From: Sulfobacillus acidophilus DSM 10332
GTDB taxonomy: Bacteria > Bacillota > Sulfobacillia > Sulfobacillales > Sulfobacillaceae
Assembly: GCA_000237975.1 (NCBI GenBank)
Contig: CP003179.1
Span: 3,006,270 to 3,070,269 of the forward strand
Direction of reading: 5' to 3'
DNA: 64,000 bases
Shown here: positions 44,323-53,744 of the stretch, one piece after another
Position numbering within the stretch: the first letter of the stretch is position 1
Layout of the letters: every line of letters begins with the position of its first letter
Translations under genes and position numbers: made by a program
Notes under the pieces: generated by a model
The model's database searches: none
Told to the model about the DNA's origin: nothing
What the model saw: the letters and a program-made list of their open reading frames with translations, nothing else

Positions 44323-45581
44323 ATGGCAGAGCAGTCCCAGACATTGGCCGCCGTCACGGCGGCCGTGTTACGTTATTTACAAAAGCTGGGCTATTCGGAG
44401 TCCCGCAGTCCCGCATGAGCCAATATCGGTCCGCATGGCAACGACTCGGGACCTTTATGAACGACCGGGGGGACGTCAATTATTCGGCGATGTGCGGGGA
44501 GGCGTTCATTTACCACCTGATCGGCTCCCGCAAGTTTGAGAACCTCGACCGGTGGGAGCAGGACATCATCTACTGCACCAACGTCCTCACCGAGTTTCTC
44601 GAAACAGGGATGATTAAATTTCGACGGGGGCAGAAGTTTTACGACCTATGGGGAGCGGTGGGGCAGACCATGCAGGCTTACATCGCGGAAAAAAAGGCGT
44701 TTGGTCTGAGCTCCGGGACGCTGACCGCATACCACAAGGATTTGCAGCATTTCCTGGCTTATCTAGACACACACGACATAGCCGACGTGCACGCCATCAC
44801 GGCGACCGTCGTCATCTCGTATACCGCCACACTCGGGTTTTGCACGCCACACATTCGACATCGGCGTCTCTCCATCGTGAAAGGATTTCTGCGGTATCTC
44901 TATGATCGCGGATTGGCGGCAGAAGACAGGTCCCCGCTGGTCCCCCGCGACCAGTATTCCAAGCAGCCGGTGCTCCCCTCGACCTATACGCGCGATGAGA
45001 TCGCGGCTCTCATCGCGGCCATCGATCGGAGTAGTCCCAAAGGTAAACGTGATTATGCCATGGTCTTAATCACAGCCCGCCTAGGGCTGAGAGCCACTGA
45101 TGTCTGTGACCTCGGCTTCGAGAATCTTCGCTGGGAAGACAGCGTGATTATCCTGAACCAGCGAAAAACTGGAGAACGAATAGAACTCCCACTTCTCGCG
45201 GACGTCGGAGCCGCACTCATTGATTATCTGAAATACGGCCGACCGGTCTCCGAACTGCCCTTCATTTTTCTGCACGTGAATCCTCCGTATGACCGACTCA
45301 ACCGGACCACCCTGCACAGCATTGTCAGTCTCTCCCTCCGCCGGGCCGGGATCGTGTTCGAGAAGGAGCGCCGCCATGGTCCACATGCCCTCCGCCATAG
45401 CCTGGCGGGCGTATTGCTCGCCAAAAAGACGCCGGTGCCCGTCATCGCCGCAGTCTTGGGTCACCGGAGTACGGAGAGCGCCCGGTTTTACCTGCGAATT
45501 GATCTCCAGGCCCTGCGTCAATGCGCATTGGAAGTGCCGGCGGTACCGCCGGCATTTTATGTGGGGAGGTCCCCTCGATGA
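44323..45581 (+). pseudogene. ritA: RIT tyrosine recombinase A, frameshifted by an 8-bp tandem duplication
   Basis: The ATG at 44323 (GAGGAGG upstream) starts a 31-codon frame that stops at 44418. The tandem repeat GTCCCGCA GTCCCGCA near 44399-44414 is the cause: removing one unit gives a continuous 416-residue recombinase. The remaining part has an N-terminal SAM-like domain and the catalytic residues in LGLRATD, HALRHS, GHRS and the nucleophile Tyr in ARFYLRI. An ATG at 44414 overlaps the stop and could restart translation of a 388-residue product lacking only the first 28 residues. Confidence 0.8.
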
Positions 45582-46549
45582 GCCCCTTTCAGGGTCCCTA
45601 CAGCCCGCTACTTAAGCAGTTCGTCGAATTCAAGCGTAGTCTGGGATACCAATTCCGTAGTGCCGAATACACGTTTCGCCTCTTTGACCACCTTACCGTG
45701 GAACGCGGTGACACCGCCATCGGCATCACGCCGGCGTTGGCCGAACAGGGGGCACTGAAGCGCCCGAACGAATCGGACAGTACCTGTTACCGGCGCGTCA
45801 TGTACCTCATTCAATTCGCCATCTTTCTTAATGAGATGGGTTACCCCTCGTACGTACTGCGGTTGCCGCGGGCCTATCGAAGCACATTCACCCCGTATAT
45901 TTTCTCCCCCCAGGAAATCGATGCCCTGTTGGGGGCCGCCGATCGATTGGATATTGGGCGGGTCCCTCACACGACGGTCAATGTGCTACCCGCTCTGTTG
46001 CGCCTCCTCTATGGAACCGGGATCCGCGTAGGCGAAGCGGTGGCCCTGCGGGTTCAGGATGTCCACCTGGAAGAGCAATATCTGGTCGTGCGCCACAGCA
46101 AAAATGGACGGGAACGGCTGGTGCCCTTTGCCGATTCGTTGGCGGATGTCTTGAGGCAATACCGCCAGGCGCTCGGGATTCAGCCGACGGTGGACGCCCC
46201 GTTCTTTGCTCGGCGCAATGGTCGCCCCTGCCACGCCAAAACGATTTATGAAGGATTTCGACGGGTCCTCCGGGACGCGGGGATTTCCCATGGAGGCAAA
46301 GGACAGGGGCCGCGATTACATGATCTGAGACATGTTTTTGCGGTGCGTTCCTTGGTGGCCATGGCCGAGTCGGGCCTCGATCTCTACTACGCGTTACCGA
46401 TTCTCTCGGAATATCTTGGCCACCAATCACTGGAGGCCACCGATCATTACGTTCGGCTTGTGGCCGATCAGTATCCGGCCCTACTGTCTCAGGTGAACAC
46501 CCTAACGGCGTCCATGTTCCCGGAGGTGAGTGACTGTGCGACCGACTGA
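45578..46549 (+). CDS. ritB: RIT tyrosine recombinase B
   Basis: The ATG overlaps the ritA stop (ATGA) and has GGGGAGG upstream; product 323 residues. Catalytic residues are in GTGIRVGEA (Arg), SKNGRERLV (Lys), HDLRHV (His, Arg), GHQS (His) and the Tyr in TDHYVRL. In RIT elements the three different recombinases are thought to act together on the element ends. Confidence 0.9.
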   Translation: MSPFQGPYSPLLKQFVEFKRSLGYQFRSAEYTFRLFDHLTVERGDTAIGITPALAEQGALKRPNESDSTCYRRVMYLIQFAIFLNEMGYPSYVLRLPRAYRSTFTPYIFSPQEIDALLGAADRLDIGRVPHTTVNVLPALLRLLYGTGIRVGEAVALRVQDVHLEEQYLVVRHSKNGRERLVPFADSLADVLRQYRQALGIQPTVDAPFFARRNGRPCHAKTIYEGFRRVLRDAGISHGGKGQGPRLHDLRHVFAVRSLVAMAESGLDLYYALPILSEYLGHQSLEATDHYVRLVADQYPALLSQVNTLTASMFPEVSDCATD

Positions 46550-47555
46550 CTTCGCGAAAAACCTCACGGCTTTTCTCACCGGCTACCTACCCGGAGAGCG
46601 GGGGGCCAGTCCGCACACGATTGCCTCCTATCGTGACACGTTCAGGCTCTTTCTCGCCTTCGCGCACGCGCAAAAAGGGATCCCTGCCGACCGATTAACG
46701 CTGGGGCAAATCACCAAAGATCTCGTCGTGGAATTCCTGCAATGGCTGGAACACGAGCGGCGCTCCAGCGCCGCCACGCGCAATGTGAGGATGGCCGCGT
46801 TGCATTCGTTTTTCCGCTATCTGCAATATCAAAGCCCGGAACACCTTGCGGAATGGCAGCGCATTCTCGCCATTCCCGTCAAACGCACCGAGAAACCGTC
46901 GATCCACTATCTCTCGGTCGAGGGCATCCGACTCTTGCTGGATACCCCGAATCAGTCCACACGACAAGGACGAAGGGATTTGGCGTTGCTGTCGTTATTG
47001 TACGACAGTGGTGCCCGCGTGCAAGAAATCATCGATCTTACGCCATCGATGGTTCGCCTCGACCCGCCTTATACCGTGAAACTAATGGGCAAGGGTAAGA
47101 AAGTCCGGATCGTACCGCTACTGGAACAGCAGGTGAAGTTTTTACGGATTTACATGACCGAACAGAAACTGTTGGAGCCCTTTGCCAACCGTTATCCATT
47201 ATTCAGCAACGCCCGCCGCGAGAAGTTGACACGCGCCGGCGTTAATTACATTCTGACAAAATATGCGAACCAGGCCCGCACCCGTAATCCGGCGCTTATC
47301 CCCGAGACACTGAGTTGTCATGGGCTTCGGCATTCCAAGGCTATGCACCTGCTACAAGCAGGCGTCAATCTGGTATATATCCGTGATATCTTGGGTCATT
47401 CTTCGGTTCAGGTTACCGAGATCTATGCCCGCACGGATTCCCAGCAAAAGCGTGAGGCCATCGAACGGGCGTATTCTGACGTGGCACCTTCGGAGACCCC
47501 CGCCTGGCTGACCGACGATGGCCTACTGAGCTGGCTGAAGTCTTTTAACCGGTAA
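46536..47555 (+). CDS. ritC: RIT tyrosine recombinase C
   Basis: The GTG at 46536 is chosen because CGGAGGTG lies 7 bases upstream; it overlaps the end of ritB by 14 bases; product 339 residues. An N-terminal core-binding domain (SPHTIASYRDTFRLFLAF) is followed by the catalytic domain with DSGARVQEI, GKGKKVR, HGLRHS, GHSS and the Tyr in TEIYART. Full length. Confidence 0.9.
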   Translation: MRPTDFAKNLTAFLTGYLPGERGASPHTIASYRDTFRLFLAFAHAQKGIPADRLTLGQITKDLVVEFLQWLEHERRSSAATRNVRMAALHSFFRYLQYQSPEHLAEWQRILAIPVKRTEKPSIHYLSVEGIRLLLDTPNQSTRQGRRDLALLSLLYDSGARVQEIIDLTPSMVRLDPPYTVKLMGKGKKVRIVPLLEQQVKFLRIYMTEQKLLEPFANRYPLFSNARREKLTRAGVNYILTKYANQARTRNPALIPETLSCHGLRHSKAMHLLQAGVNLVYIRDILGHSSVQVTEIYARTDSQQKREAIERAYSDVAPSETPAWLTDDGLLSWLKSFNR

Positions 47556-47679
47556 TGCCTGCGTGGTAATGTAAAGTCACCACACAGGCTATCGCCGCCA
47601 ACGCGGCGATTCTCCGCCAACTTTACATTATCGCGCACTTTCCATAACCCTTTTAATGCAAAGCTTTACATAAAAAGGG
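47556..47679 (+). repeat. Right end of the RIT element with several AATGTAAAG repeats
   Basis: AATGTAAAG occurs at about 47573 directly and inverted (CTTTACATT) at 47621, and a related CTTTACAT at 47664. A GC hairpin (CGCCGCCAACGCGGCG) lies between. These are probable recombinase-binding sites; related copies are found at the left end near 44202. Confidence 0.65.
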
Positions 47680-48053
47680 CAATGTGGAGGCGAATATCGG
47701 CTATTTGCGCCGCCATGTGATGGTGCCCCCGCCGATTTTACGGAGTTGGGACGGGGCGAATGACGCCGCCTTAGCGCAGGCCCCCACGCTCTGGACACGG
47801 CCGCACTACAAAAAGGGATTGCCCATTGCCGAGCTTTTTGAAACGGATCGGGAAGCCTTACGGGCCTTACCGACGAACCCGTTTCACCCCGTGCGCTATC
47901 TACGGGTCCAGACAGACGGGTACGGGAAGTTCCGCTTGGATGCCCATCACTGGTATTCTTCCGGACCGGAGTGGGCGCGACAAGAGTTGGTGGTGGCAAT
48001 CGGCGCGTTCACCGTGGTGCCCTACACACCCGACGGCACGCCGATTACCCGTC
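47680..48053 (+). pseudogene. istA: IstA, middle part
   Basis: The frame reads NVEANIGYLRRHVMVPPP, completing GHEKGNVEANIGYLRR, with the third catalytic residue (E of NVE) of the IS21 integrase core. It ends in PDGTPIT at the IS3 copy 2 insertion, where CCGTC is duplicated. Confidence 0.88.
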
Positions 48054-49421
48054 TTTTTAGCCCCTTAAGAAAGCATGACAAAAGCGATCTCTCTTGATAC
48101 CGTAAAAACAGGTAAAGGAGAGGCTATGATTCCGATGAGTCAAACCTATGCACCCGAATTTAAACAGCAAGTGGTACGCGAAGTACGAGAAACCGGTAAT
48201 GCGGCCCTGGTAGCCCGGCAACATCAGCTGAACCCCTCCATGGTGCGCCGCTGGGTCCGGGAAGCCTTAACCGCAGAATATCCGGATCCGCAAGCCTTGT
48301 CGTTAGCCGAAGAAAACGTGCGCCTAAAGCGGCTGTTAGCGGAGCGCGACCTTCAAATTGCGATGCTCCAGGATTTTCTCCGCAAAAAAGGGGATGCGGT
48401 GGTGACAGAATTATGTGAACAGGTGCATGCATGGGCTGAGGCGTACCCCCAGGTGCCCCTGCAAGTCTGGTGTGCGACCGTGCATCTCCCGCGCGGGAGT
48501 TATTATGCCTGGCGCCGGCGGCAGCTCAACCCGTCCGAAGACCGACGGCGCGCGGCCGTCGGCCACGCCCCTGTGGGCTATAGCACCACCCAAACCGGGC
48601 ATGCGGTGTCCGACGACCAAATCATGGCGTGGATTCTGGCCATTTTGGAGCAGGAAAATCCCCTGGTATGGCTATCGGAAAGTCACGGCGGTCTTACGCC
48701 AACAGTATGGGTTGATCATCAATCCGAAAAAGGTCTATCGGCTGATGAAGGCTTGGCACTTGCTCTGGCCCGATCGCCCCCCGAAATCGCGCTATCCGCG
48801 CAAATTGGCCCGGAATTGGGTCATCACGCGACCGAACCAGCTGTGGCAAACGGACATCACCTACGGATATATTGCGGGCGAAGACCGTTTTTCTACGTCC
48901 AAGCGATTTTAGATGTCTGTGACCGGAGTATCGTGGCCTATCACATTGGGCTGACCTGCCGGGCGGCGGACGCCGCCCAGACGCTTCAACGAGCCGTCCA
49001 GGCCCGCCAGACCGAATGGGGTCCGGAACCGCCCGTGATTCGCACCGATAATGGCCCTCAATTTACGGCTCACGTGTTCGAAGCCCAGTGTCAAGCCTTC
49101 GGCTTGACCCACGAACGGATTCCCGTGGCGACGCCGAACGCCAACGCCTATATTGAGGCCTGGCATGCCCTGTTAGACCGCGAATGTCTGAGTCTGGAAT
49201 TTGCGACCTATGCCGAAGCCTACGCGGCGGTCACCCGGTGGATTGCGTTTTATAACCAGCGCCGCCTGCACGGAGCCTTAGGGTATCGGTCTCCTGCCCA
49301 AATGCGGCACGCCGTGGCGAACGGCCAAGCACAGTGGACCCCGTTGTGTGCGTAATCGCCCCAAAATGGGAGCGAATGCCCTAGAGAGAACGCTCGTGTC
49401 AAAAAAACGGGGGCCAAACCG
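48054..49421 (+). mobile_element. IS3-family element, copy 2
   Basis: 1368 bp, same ends as copy 1, flanked by the 5-bp duplication CCGTC (48049-48053 and 49422-49426) inside istA. Confidence 0.93.
48075..49355 (+). pseudogene. IS3 transposase with orfA and orfB fused and a scrambled middle
   Basis: An extra A in the frameshift run (six A instead of five) joins orfA and orfB in one frame. A further extra C (CCCC near 48660) shifts the frame and a missing T near 48890 restores it, so about 80 residues of the integrase core, including the first Asp motif WQTDIT, are out of frame. The 426-residue product is therefore unlikely to be active. Confidence 0.85.
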
Positions 49422-49809
49422 CCGTCATGATCGACAATACGGTGAGACCCGGACCGACACCATCGACCCCCGTACCACCCTGCACCGATTATCACGGAGT
49501 CCTGGGGCCTTCCGCAATAGTCCTCTGCGCGGGGACTTACCGGAGCCCTTGGTGACCACATTGGATACCTATGCTCGCCAAGACCTCAAAGGCTGCCTTC
49601 AGGCACTGGCCGACGTGACGGAACGCTACGGATTCGATTTGGCGATTCAAGCGCTGGAGAACGCCGTGCAACACCACCAAATTGCTTACCCCGATATTCT
49701 TGTGCGCGCCGCCCGAATGGCGGAGTGGCCCTATCCCGAAGCGCAGACGGTGGACTTGAGGACCTATAACGTCTTGATCCCTTCCCGTGAAATGGAGGTG
49801 TCCCCTTGA
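49422..49809 (+). pseudogene. istA: IstA, C-terminal part
   Basis: After IS3 copy 2 the frame reads RHDRQYGETRTDTIDPR and later ALADVTERYGFDLAIQALEN, the alpha-helical C-terminus of IS21 transposases. The stop overlaps the istB start (TTGA). Confidence 0.88.
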
Positions 49810-50194
49810 TCACCCCCCAAGAGCGCGCCGCTCGGCGCGCCGACATTGCGCAGTGTTGCCGTCAGTTGGTATTGACACAAACCGCGGTCCAGCTGTGCGA
49901 AAAGGCCACCCCTCGTCAAGAAGAATTTCTGCTCCAAGTTCTGCGCGCGGAACTGGTCCAACGAGACCACAATCGCCGGGCGCGCTTGCTGGCCCGAGCA
50001 GGGTTTCCGGCGTACAAAACTCTCGAGGGCTTTGACCGGCACGGCGTCCAGCTTCCCCGGACGCTGTCATGGGCGGATCTCGAGCAGGGCGATTTTATTC
50101 GCGACCATCGGAACCTGGTGCTCTATGGACCCGTCGGGACGGGGAAAACCCATTGCGGGGTCGCGTTAGGGTATGCCGCTTGCGAACGCGGGTT
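49806..50194 (+). pseudogene. istB: IS21 helper ATPase IstB, N-terminal part
   Basis: A TTG start overlapping the istA stop begins a protein with the IstB N-terminal helices and Walker A YGPVGTGKTH. It is cut after ACERG by IS3 copy 3 (duplication GGGTT). Joined with 51567-51927 it gives 249 residues in frame. Confidence 0.88.
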
Positions 50195-50260
50195 CGGTTT
50201 GGCCCCCGTTTTTTTGACACGAGCGTTCTCTCTAGGGCATTCGCTCCCATTTTGGGGCGA

Positions 50261-51218
50261 TTACGCACACAACGGGGTCCACTGTGCTTGGCCGTTCGCC
50301 ACGGCGTGCCGCATTTGGGCAGGAGACCGATACCCTAAGGCTCCGTGCAGGCGGCGCTGGTTATAAAACGCAATCCACCGGGTGACCGCCGCGTAGGCTT
50401 CGGCATAGGTCGCAAATTCCTGACTCAGACATTCGCGGTCTAACAGGGCATGCCAGGCCTCAATATAGGCGTTGGCGTTCGGCGTCGCCACGGGAATCCG
50501 TTCGTGGGTCAAGCCGAAGGCTTGACACTGGGCTTCGAACACGTGAGCCGTAAATTGAGGGCCATTATCGGTGCGAATCACGGGCGGTTCCGGACCCCAT
50601 TCGGTCTGGCGGGCCTGGACGGCTCGTTGAAGCGTCTGGGCGGCGTCCGCCGCCCGGCAGGTCAGCCCAATGTGATAGGCCACGATACTCCGGTCACAGA
50701 CATCTAAAATCGCTTGGACGTAGAAAAACGGTCTTCGCCCGCAATATATCCGTAGGTGATGTCCGTTTGCCACAGCTGGTTCGGTCGCGTGATGACCCAA
50801 TTCCGGGCCAATTTGCGCGGATAGCGCGATTTCGGGGGGCGATCGGGCCAGAGCAAGTGCCAAGCCTTCATCAGCCGATAGACCTTTTTTCGGATTGATG
50901 ATCAACCCATACTGTTGGCGTAAGACCGCCGTGACTTTCCGATAGCCATACCAGGGGATTTTCCTGCTCCAAAATGGCCAGAATCCACGCCATGATTTGG
51001 TCGTCGGACACCGCATGCCCGGTTTGGGTGGTGCTATAGCCCACAGGGGCGCGGCCGACGGCCGCGCGCCGTCGGTCTTCGGACGGGTTGAGCTGCCGCC
51101 GGCGCCAGGCATAATAACTCCCGCGCGGGAGATGCACGGTCGCACACCAGACTTGCAGGGGCACCTGGGGGTACGCCTCAGCCCATGCATGCACCTGTTC
51201 ACATAATTCTGTCACCAC
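50261..51218 (-). pseudogene. IS3 OrfB, frameshifted
   Basis: Compared with copy 1, homopolymer changes (GGGG for GGG near 50955, T6 for T5 near 50885, A5 for A6 near 50725) break the frame in the first half of the integrase. The C-terminal part with RTDNGPQFTA and NAYIEAWHA is intact. Confidence 0.85.
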
Positions 51219-51288
51219 CGCATCCCCTTTTTGCGGAGAAAATCCTGGAGCATCGCAATTTGAAGGTCGCGCTCCGCTAACAGCCGCT

Positions 51289-51540
51289 TTAGGCGCACGT
51301 TTCTTCGGCTAACGACAAGGCTTGCGGATCCGGATATTCTGCGGTTAAGGCTTCCCGGACCCAGCGGCGCACCATGGAGGGGTTCAGCTGATGTTGCCGG
51401 GCTACCAGGGCCGCATTACCGGTTTCTCGTACTTCGCGTACCACTTGCTGTTTAAATTCGGGTGCATAGGTTTGACTCATCGGAATCATAGCCTCTCCTT
51501 TACCTGTTTTTACGGTATCAAGAGAGATCGCTTTTGTCAT
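51289..51540 (-). pseudogene. IS3 OrfA, frameshifted
   Basis: Identical to copy 1 up to LSLAEE, then one T is missing from a run of four (near 51300) and the frame ends at TCA. The helix-turn-helix part is intact, the coiled coil is lost. Confidence 0.85.
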
Positions 51541-51561
51541 GCTTTCTTAAGGGGCTAAAAA

Positions 51562-51927
51562 GGGTTGACGGTTCGCTTTTTTACCGTCACCGACTTGGTG
51601 ATGCGGCTAAGCGAGGCGAAACGGGCCGGAACTGTCGAACGCCTACTCCAGGATATCCAGCGGGCCGATTGGTTAATTTTAGACGAATGGGGCTATGTCC
51701 CGCTCGACCACGACGGCGCCCAACTGCTCTTTCGGGTCATTGCCAACTCGTACGAAACCCGCAGCCTGATTATCACCACCAACTTGGAGTTTTCTAAATG
51801 GGGGAGCGTCTTTACCGATGAGCAAATGACGGCGGCCATGATTGATCGCTTGGCCCACCATGGGCATCTGGTGGTGTTTGAGGGTGAAAGCTATCGCATG
51901 AAACATGCCCTCATGAAAGAACGATGA
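51562..51927 (+). pseudogene. istB: IstB, C-terminal part
   Basis: The frame reads LTVRFFTVTDLVMRL, Walker B ADWLILDEWGYVPLD and sensor region RSLIITTNLEFSKW, typical of IS21 helper ATPases. The reading frame is intact to the stop. Confidence 0.9.
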
Positions 51928-52070
51928 CGAGAGGCCGTCACTCCGGGAACGGATGATGGTGGATTCGGAAGATCCCGGTTGCATGCCAGGATTCTCGTGG
52001 TCCGAAAATTCCCCACCCCGGGTGGGGAATTTTTTTGCTGATAGTGCCCAATTCTTCTTGACGAAATACA

Positions 52071-53075
52071 CCGGTCGACTTCGTGCGCCAGGCGTTGCTC
52101 ACGCCAGACCCGCCACGCCGCCACGAGGAGCTTACGCGCTACGGCGACAATGGCCCGTCGTTTGCCGAGCCGCGATAACACCCGGTCATAGAACGCGCGG
52201 AGCGGGGTGTCCTTCGCCCGAATCGCCCACCAGGCCGCTTCCACCAGGACCTGGCGCAGTATGGCCGGCCCTTTGTGACTGATGTGCCCGCGCCAATCGG
52301 CTTCGCCCGATTGATGAACGCTCGGATCCAGCCCGGCATACCGCCCGACTTGGCGGGCGGACCGAAACCGGAGGGGATCCCCAATCCAGGCCCACACCAC
52401 GGCCGCGGTCCACGCCCCTAACCCGGGGAGACTCCAGAGCCACGCCATCTCCGGTCGCCCCTGCAAGCGCCGCAGAATCTCACCCCGCAAGCGCTCACCT
52501 TCCTGCTGGGCCTGCTCGGCCATCGTCAGCGCACTCGTGAAGACGATTTGCAGCGTCTCGTCGAGCTCCGCCGCATGGGCCGCCAGCCAGTCCCGCAAGG
52601 CCACCGACCGCGGGACCGCATAGCCCGCCCGGATCAAGAGATTGCGCGCGCGATTGCGCCACGCTGTCTCGTGCTGCTGGCAAGCCCGGACTTGGGTGAT
52701 CAACGCCCGGATCGCCCGACCCTCTGCGGGCGGCACCCACACCTGCACCCGGGCGGACGTCCCCAGCGCCAGCAGCTGGGCCAGCCGCTCGGCATCGATC
52801 CGGTCCGTGTGCCGCCCGGCGCCCAGCCCTTTCAAGCCCGCCGGATGAATCACGACCACTTGACGGGCGTGGTTCACCAGGCGATCAGAGATCGTGAACG
52901 CATTTCCGGTGGCTTCGATCGCCACGGCGGTCTCCGGGGTGAGCCGCGTTGCGAGAAACCGGGCCCAATCCTCGGGCGTGTTGGAAAACCGGAAATGCGT
53001 CCCTTTTTGGCCGGGTTGAAACACATAGCCATGGATATAATTTTTATGCAAATCCAACCCCATAAACCGTGTCAT
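52071..53075 (-). pseudogene. IS110-family transposase, first 335 codons
   Basis: The N-terminal RuvC-like DEDD domain (MGLDLHKNYIHGYV, AIEATGNAF, TDRIDAERLAQL) and the C-terminal Transposase_20 domain (WSLPGLGAWTAAVV, GRYAGLDPSVHQSGEA) with the catalytic Ser in the SHKGPAILRQVLVEAAW region are all present. At 52071 the frame enters the IS21 end and continues spuriously to 51891. The true end is at 43134. Confidence 0.9.
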
Positions 53076-53310
53076 GGGGCGTCTCCTCCTTTTTAGCGTT
53101 AACGTGCCGTTTAAGAAACAAACGCTGAATGATTGTCACTTTTTCCCGAACCATCCGGTGACGGGCTTTCCGGCGATGGCCACTATCCCCAAGATTTCTT
53201 GCCCTTAGAAAAAGGAATTCGACAGCAAACGACGAATGGCCTATTAACTAATTCATTCATGACACGGGCTTGCCATAGGACATCCGGTCACCGTACGTAA
53301 GAGAGGAGGA
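53076..53310 (-). other. IS110 left non-coding end and upstream region of the response regulator gene
   Basis: IS110 elements have no inverted repeats, so the outer border cannot be placed; the element probably ends between 53100 and 53220. The remainder should hold the promoter of the receiver gene at 53319. I see no gene here. Confidence 0.45.
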
Positions 53311-53318
53311 ATGCGACG

Positions 53319-53744
53319 ATAGACATTTTAATTGTCGACGACACGTTGGAAACCCGGATCGTGCTGGCCCAACTGGTAAAATTGGCGGGTGGCCGGGTCG
53401 TGGCCCAAGCCTCCTCGGCTGCCGAAGCATTGGAGTGGTTACGAAACCATCGTGTCGATTTGGTGATTACCGATTATCAAATGCCGGAGTGCCGCGGCGA
53501 TGAGTTAGCCGTGATGATCCGCCAATCCTGGCCGACAACCCGGATTGCACTCGTGAGTGTCCGTCACGATGCCGATCTCACCGAAAAAGCTCAGGATGCC
53601 GGAGTAGATTGGATCTTAGCCAAACCGGTAGGGATATCTACGATGGAGGCCATTATCCGATCGGTCGCCGGTCCTACATCCCGGATTCGGGCGGACGAGG
53701 ACATTACACGCCAATTCGGAGACCAAGGAGTGCGATCGGGGTGA
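53319..53744 (+). CDS. CheY-like single-domain response regulator
   Basis: The 141-residue receiver has the acidic pair in ILIVDDT, the phospho-acceptor Asp in LVITDYQMP, the Thr/Ser position in ALVSVRHD and the Lys in LAKPVG. A strong GAGAGGAGGA lies at 53301-53310, but no ATG, GTG or TTG is in frame at the right distance: ATA at 53319 gives the natural start (I/M)DILIVDD. The nearby ATG at 53311 is out of frame and stops after three codons. The end overlaps fapA as GTGA. Confidence 0.8.
   Translation: MDILIVDDTLETRIVLAQLVKLAGGRVVAQASSAAEALEWLRNHRVDLVITDYQMPECRGDELAVMIRQSWPTTRIALVSVRHDADLTEKAQDAGVDWILAKPVGISTMEAIIRSVAGPTSRIRADEDITRQFGDQGVRSG

Larger units (their letters stand above)
44184..47679 (+). 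mobile_element. RIT (recombinase-in-trio) element
   Basis: Three consecutive tyrosine recombinase genes are flanked by inverted repeats: on the left AAAAGGGTTATGGAAAG and the following bases to about 44212, on the right the same sequence inverted at 47619-47654 (about 38 bp with one mismatch). The right side has 25 further bases before the junction. The 7-base AAAAGGG is present at both junctions with istA, as expected for site-specific integration with a short core. Total 3.5 kb, no passenger genes. Confidence 0.85.
50195..51561 (-). mobile_element. IS3-family element, copy 3
   Basis: 1367 bp, opposite orientation to copy 2, flanked by GGGTT (50190-50194 and 51562-51566) inside istB. Confidence 0.93.
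43299..52070 (+). mobile_element. IS21-family element carrying a RIT element and two IS3 copies
   Basis: The ends are TGTATATCGTCAAATAGAAA on the left and, read inward, TGTATTTCGTCAAGAAGAAT on the right, with homology continuing inward through TGGrCAsTwTCAGCA. A 6-bp duplication CCGGTC flanks it. The original element held istA and istB (about 2.4 kb); the rest is later insertion. Its present length is 8.77 kb. Confidence 0.9.

Noticed and set aside
44154-44413. Upstream part of the long frame before ritA
   Set aside because: It begins inside istA and crosses the RIT end; the ritA start at 44323 is in another frame with its own ribosome-binding site.
51891-52070. C-terminal extension of the IS110 transposase
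   Set aside because: These residues are read from the IS21 end and the antisense of istB; the true C-terminus is recovered at 43134-43298 when IS21 is removed.
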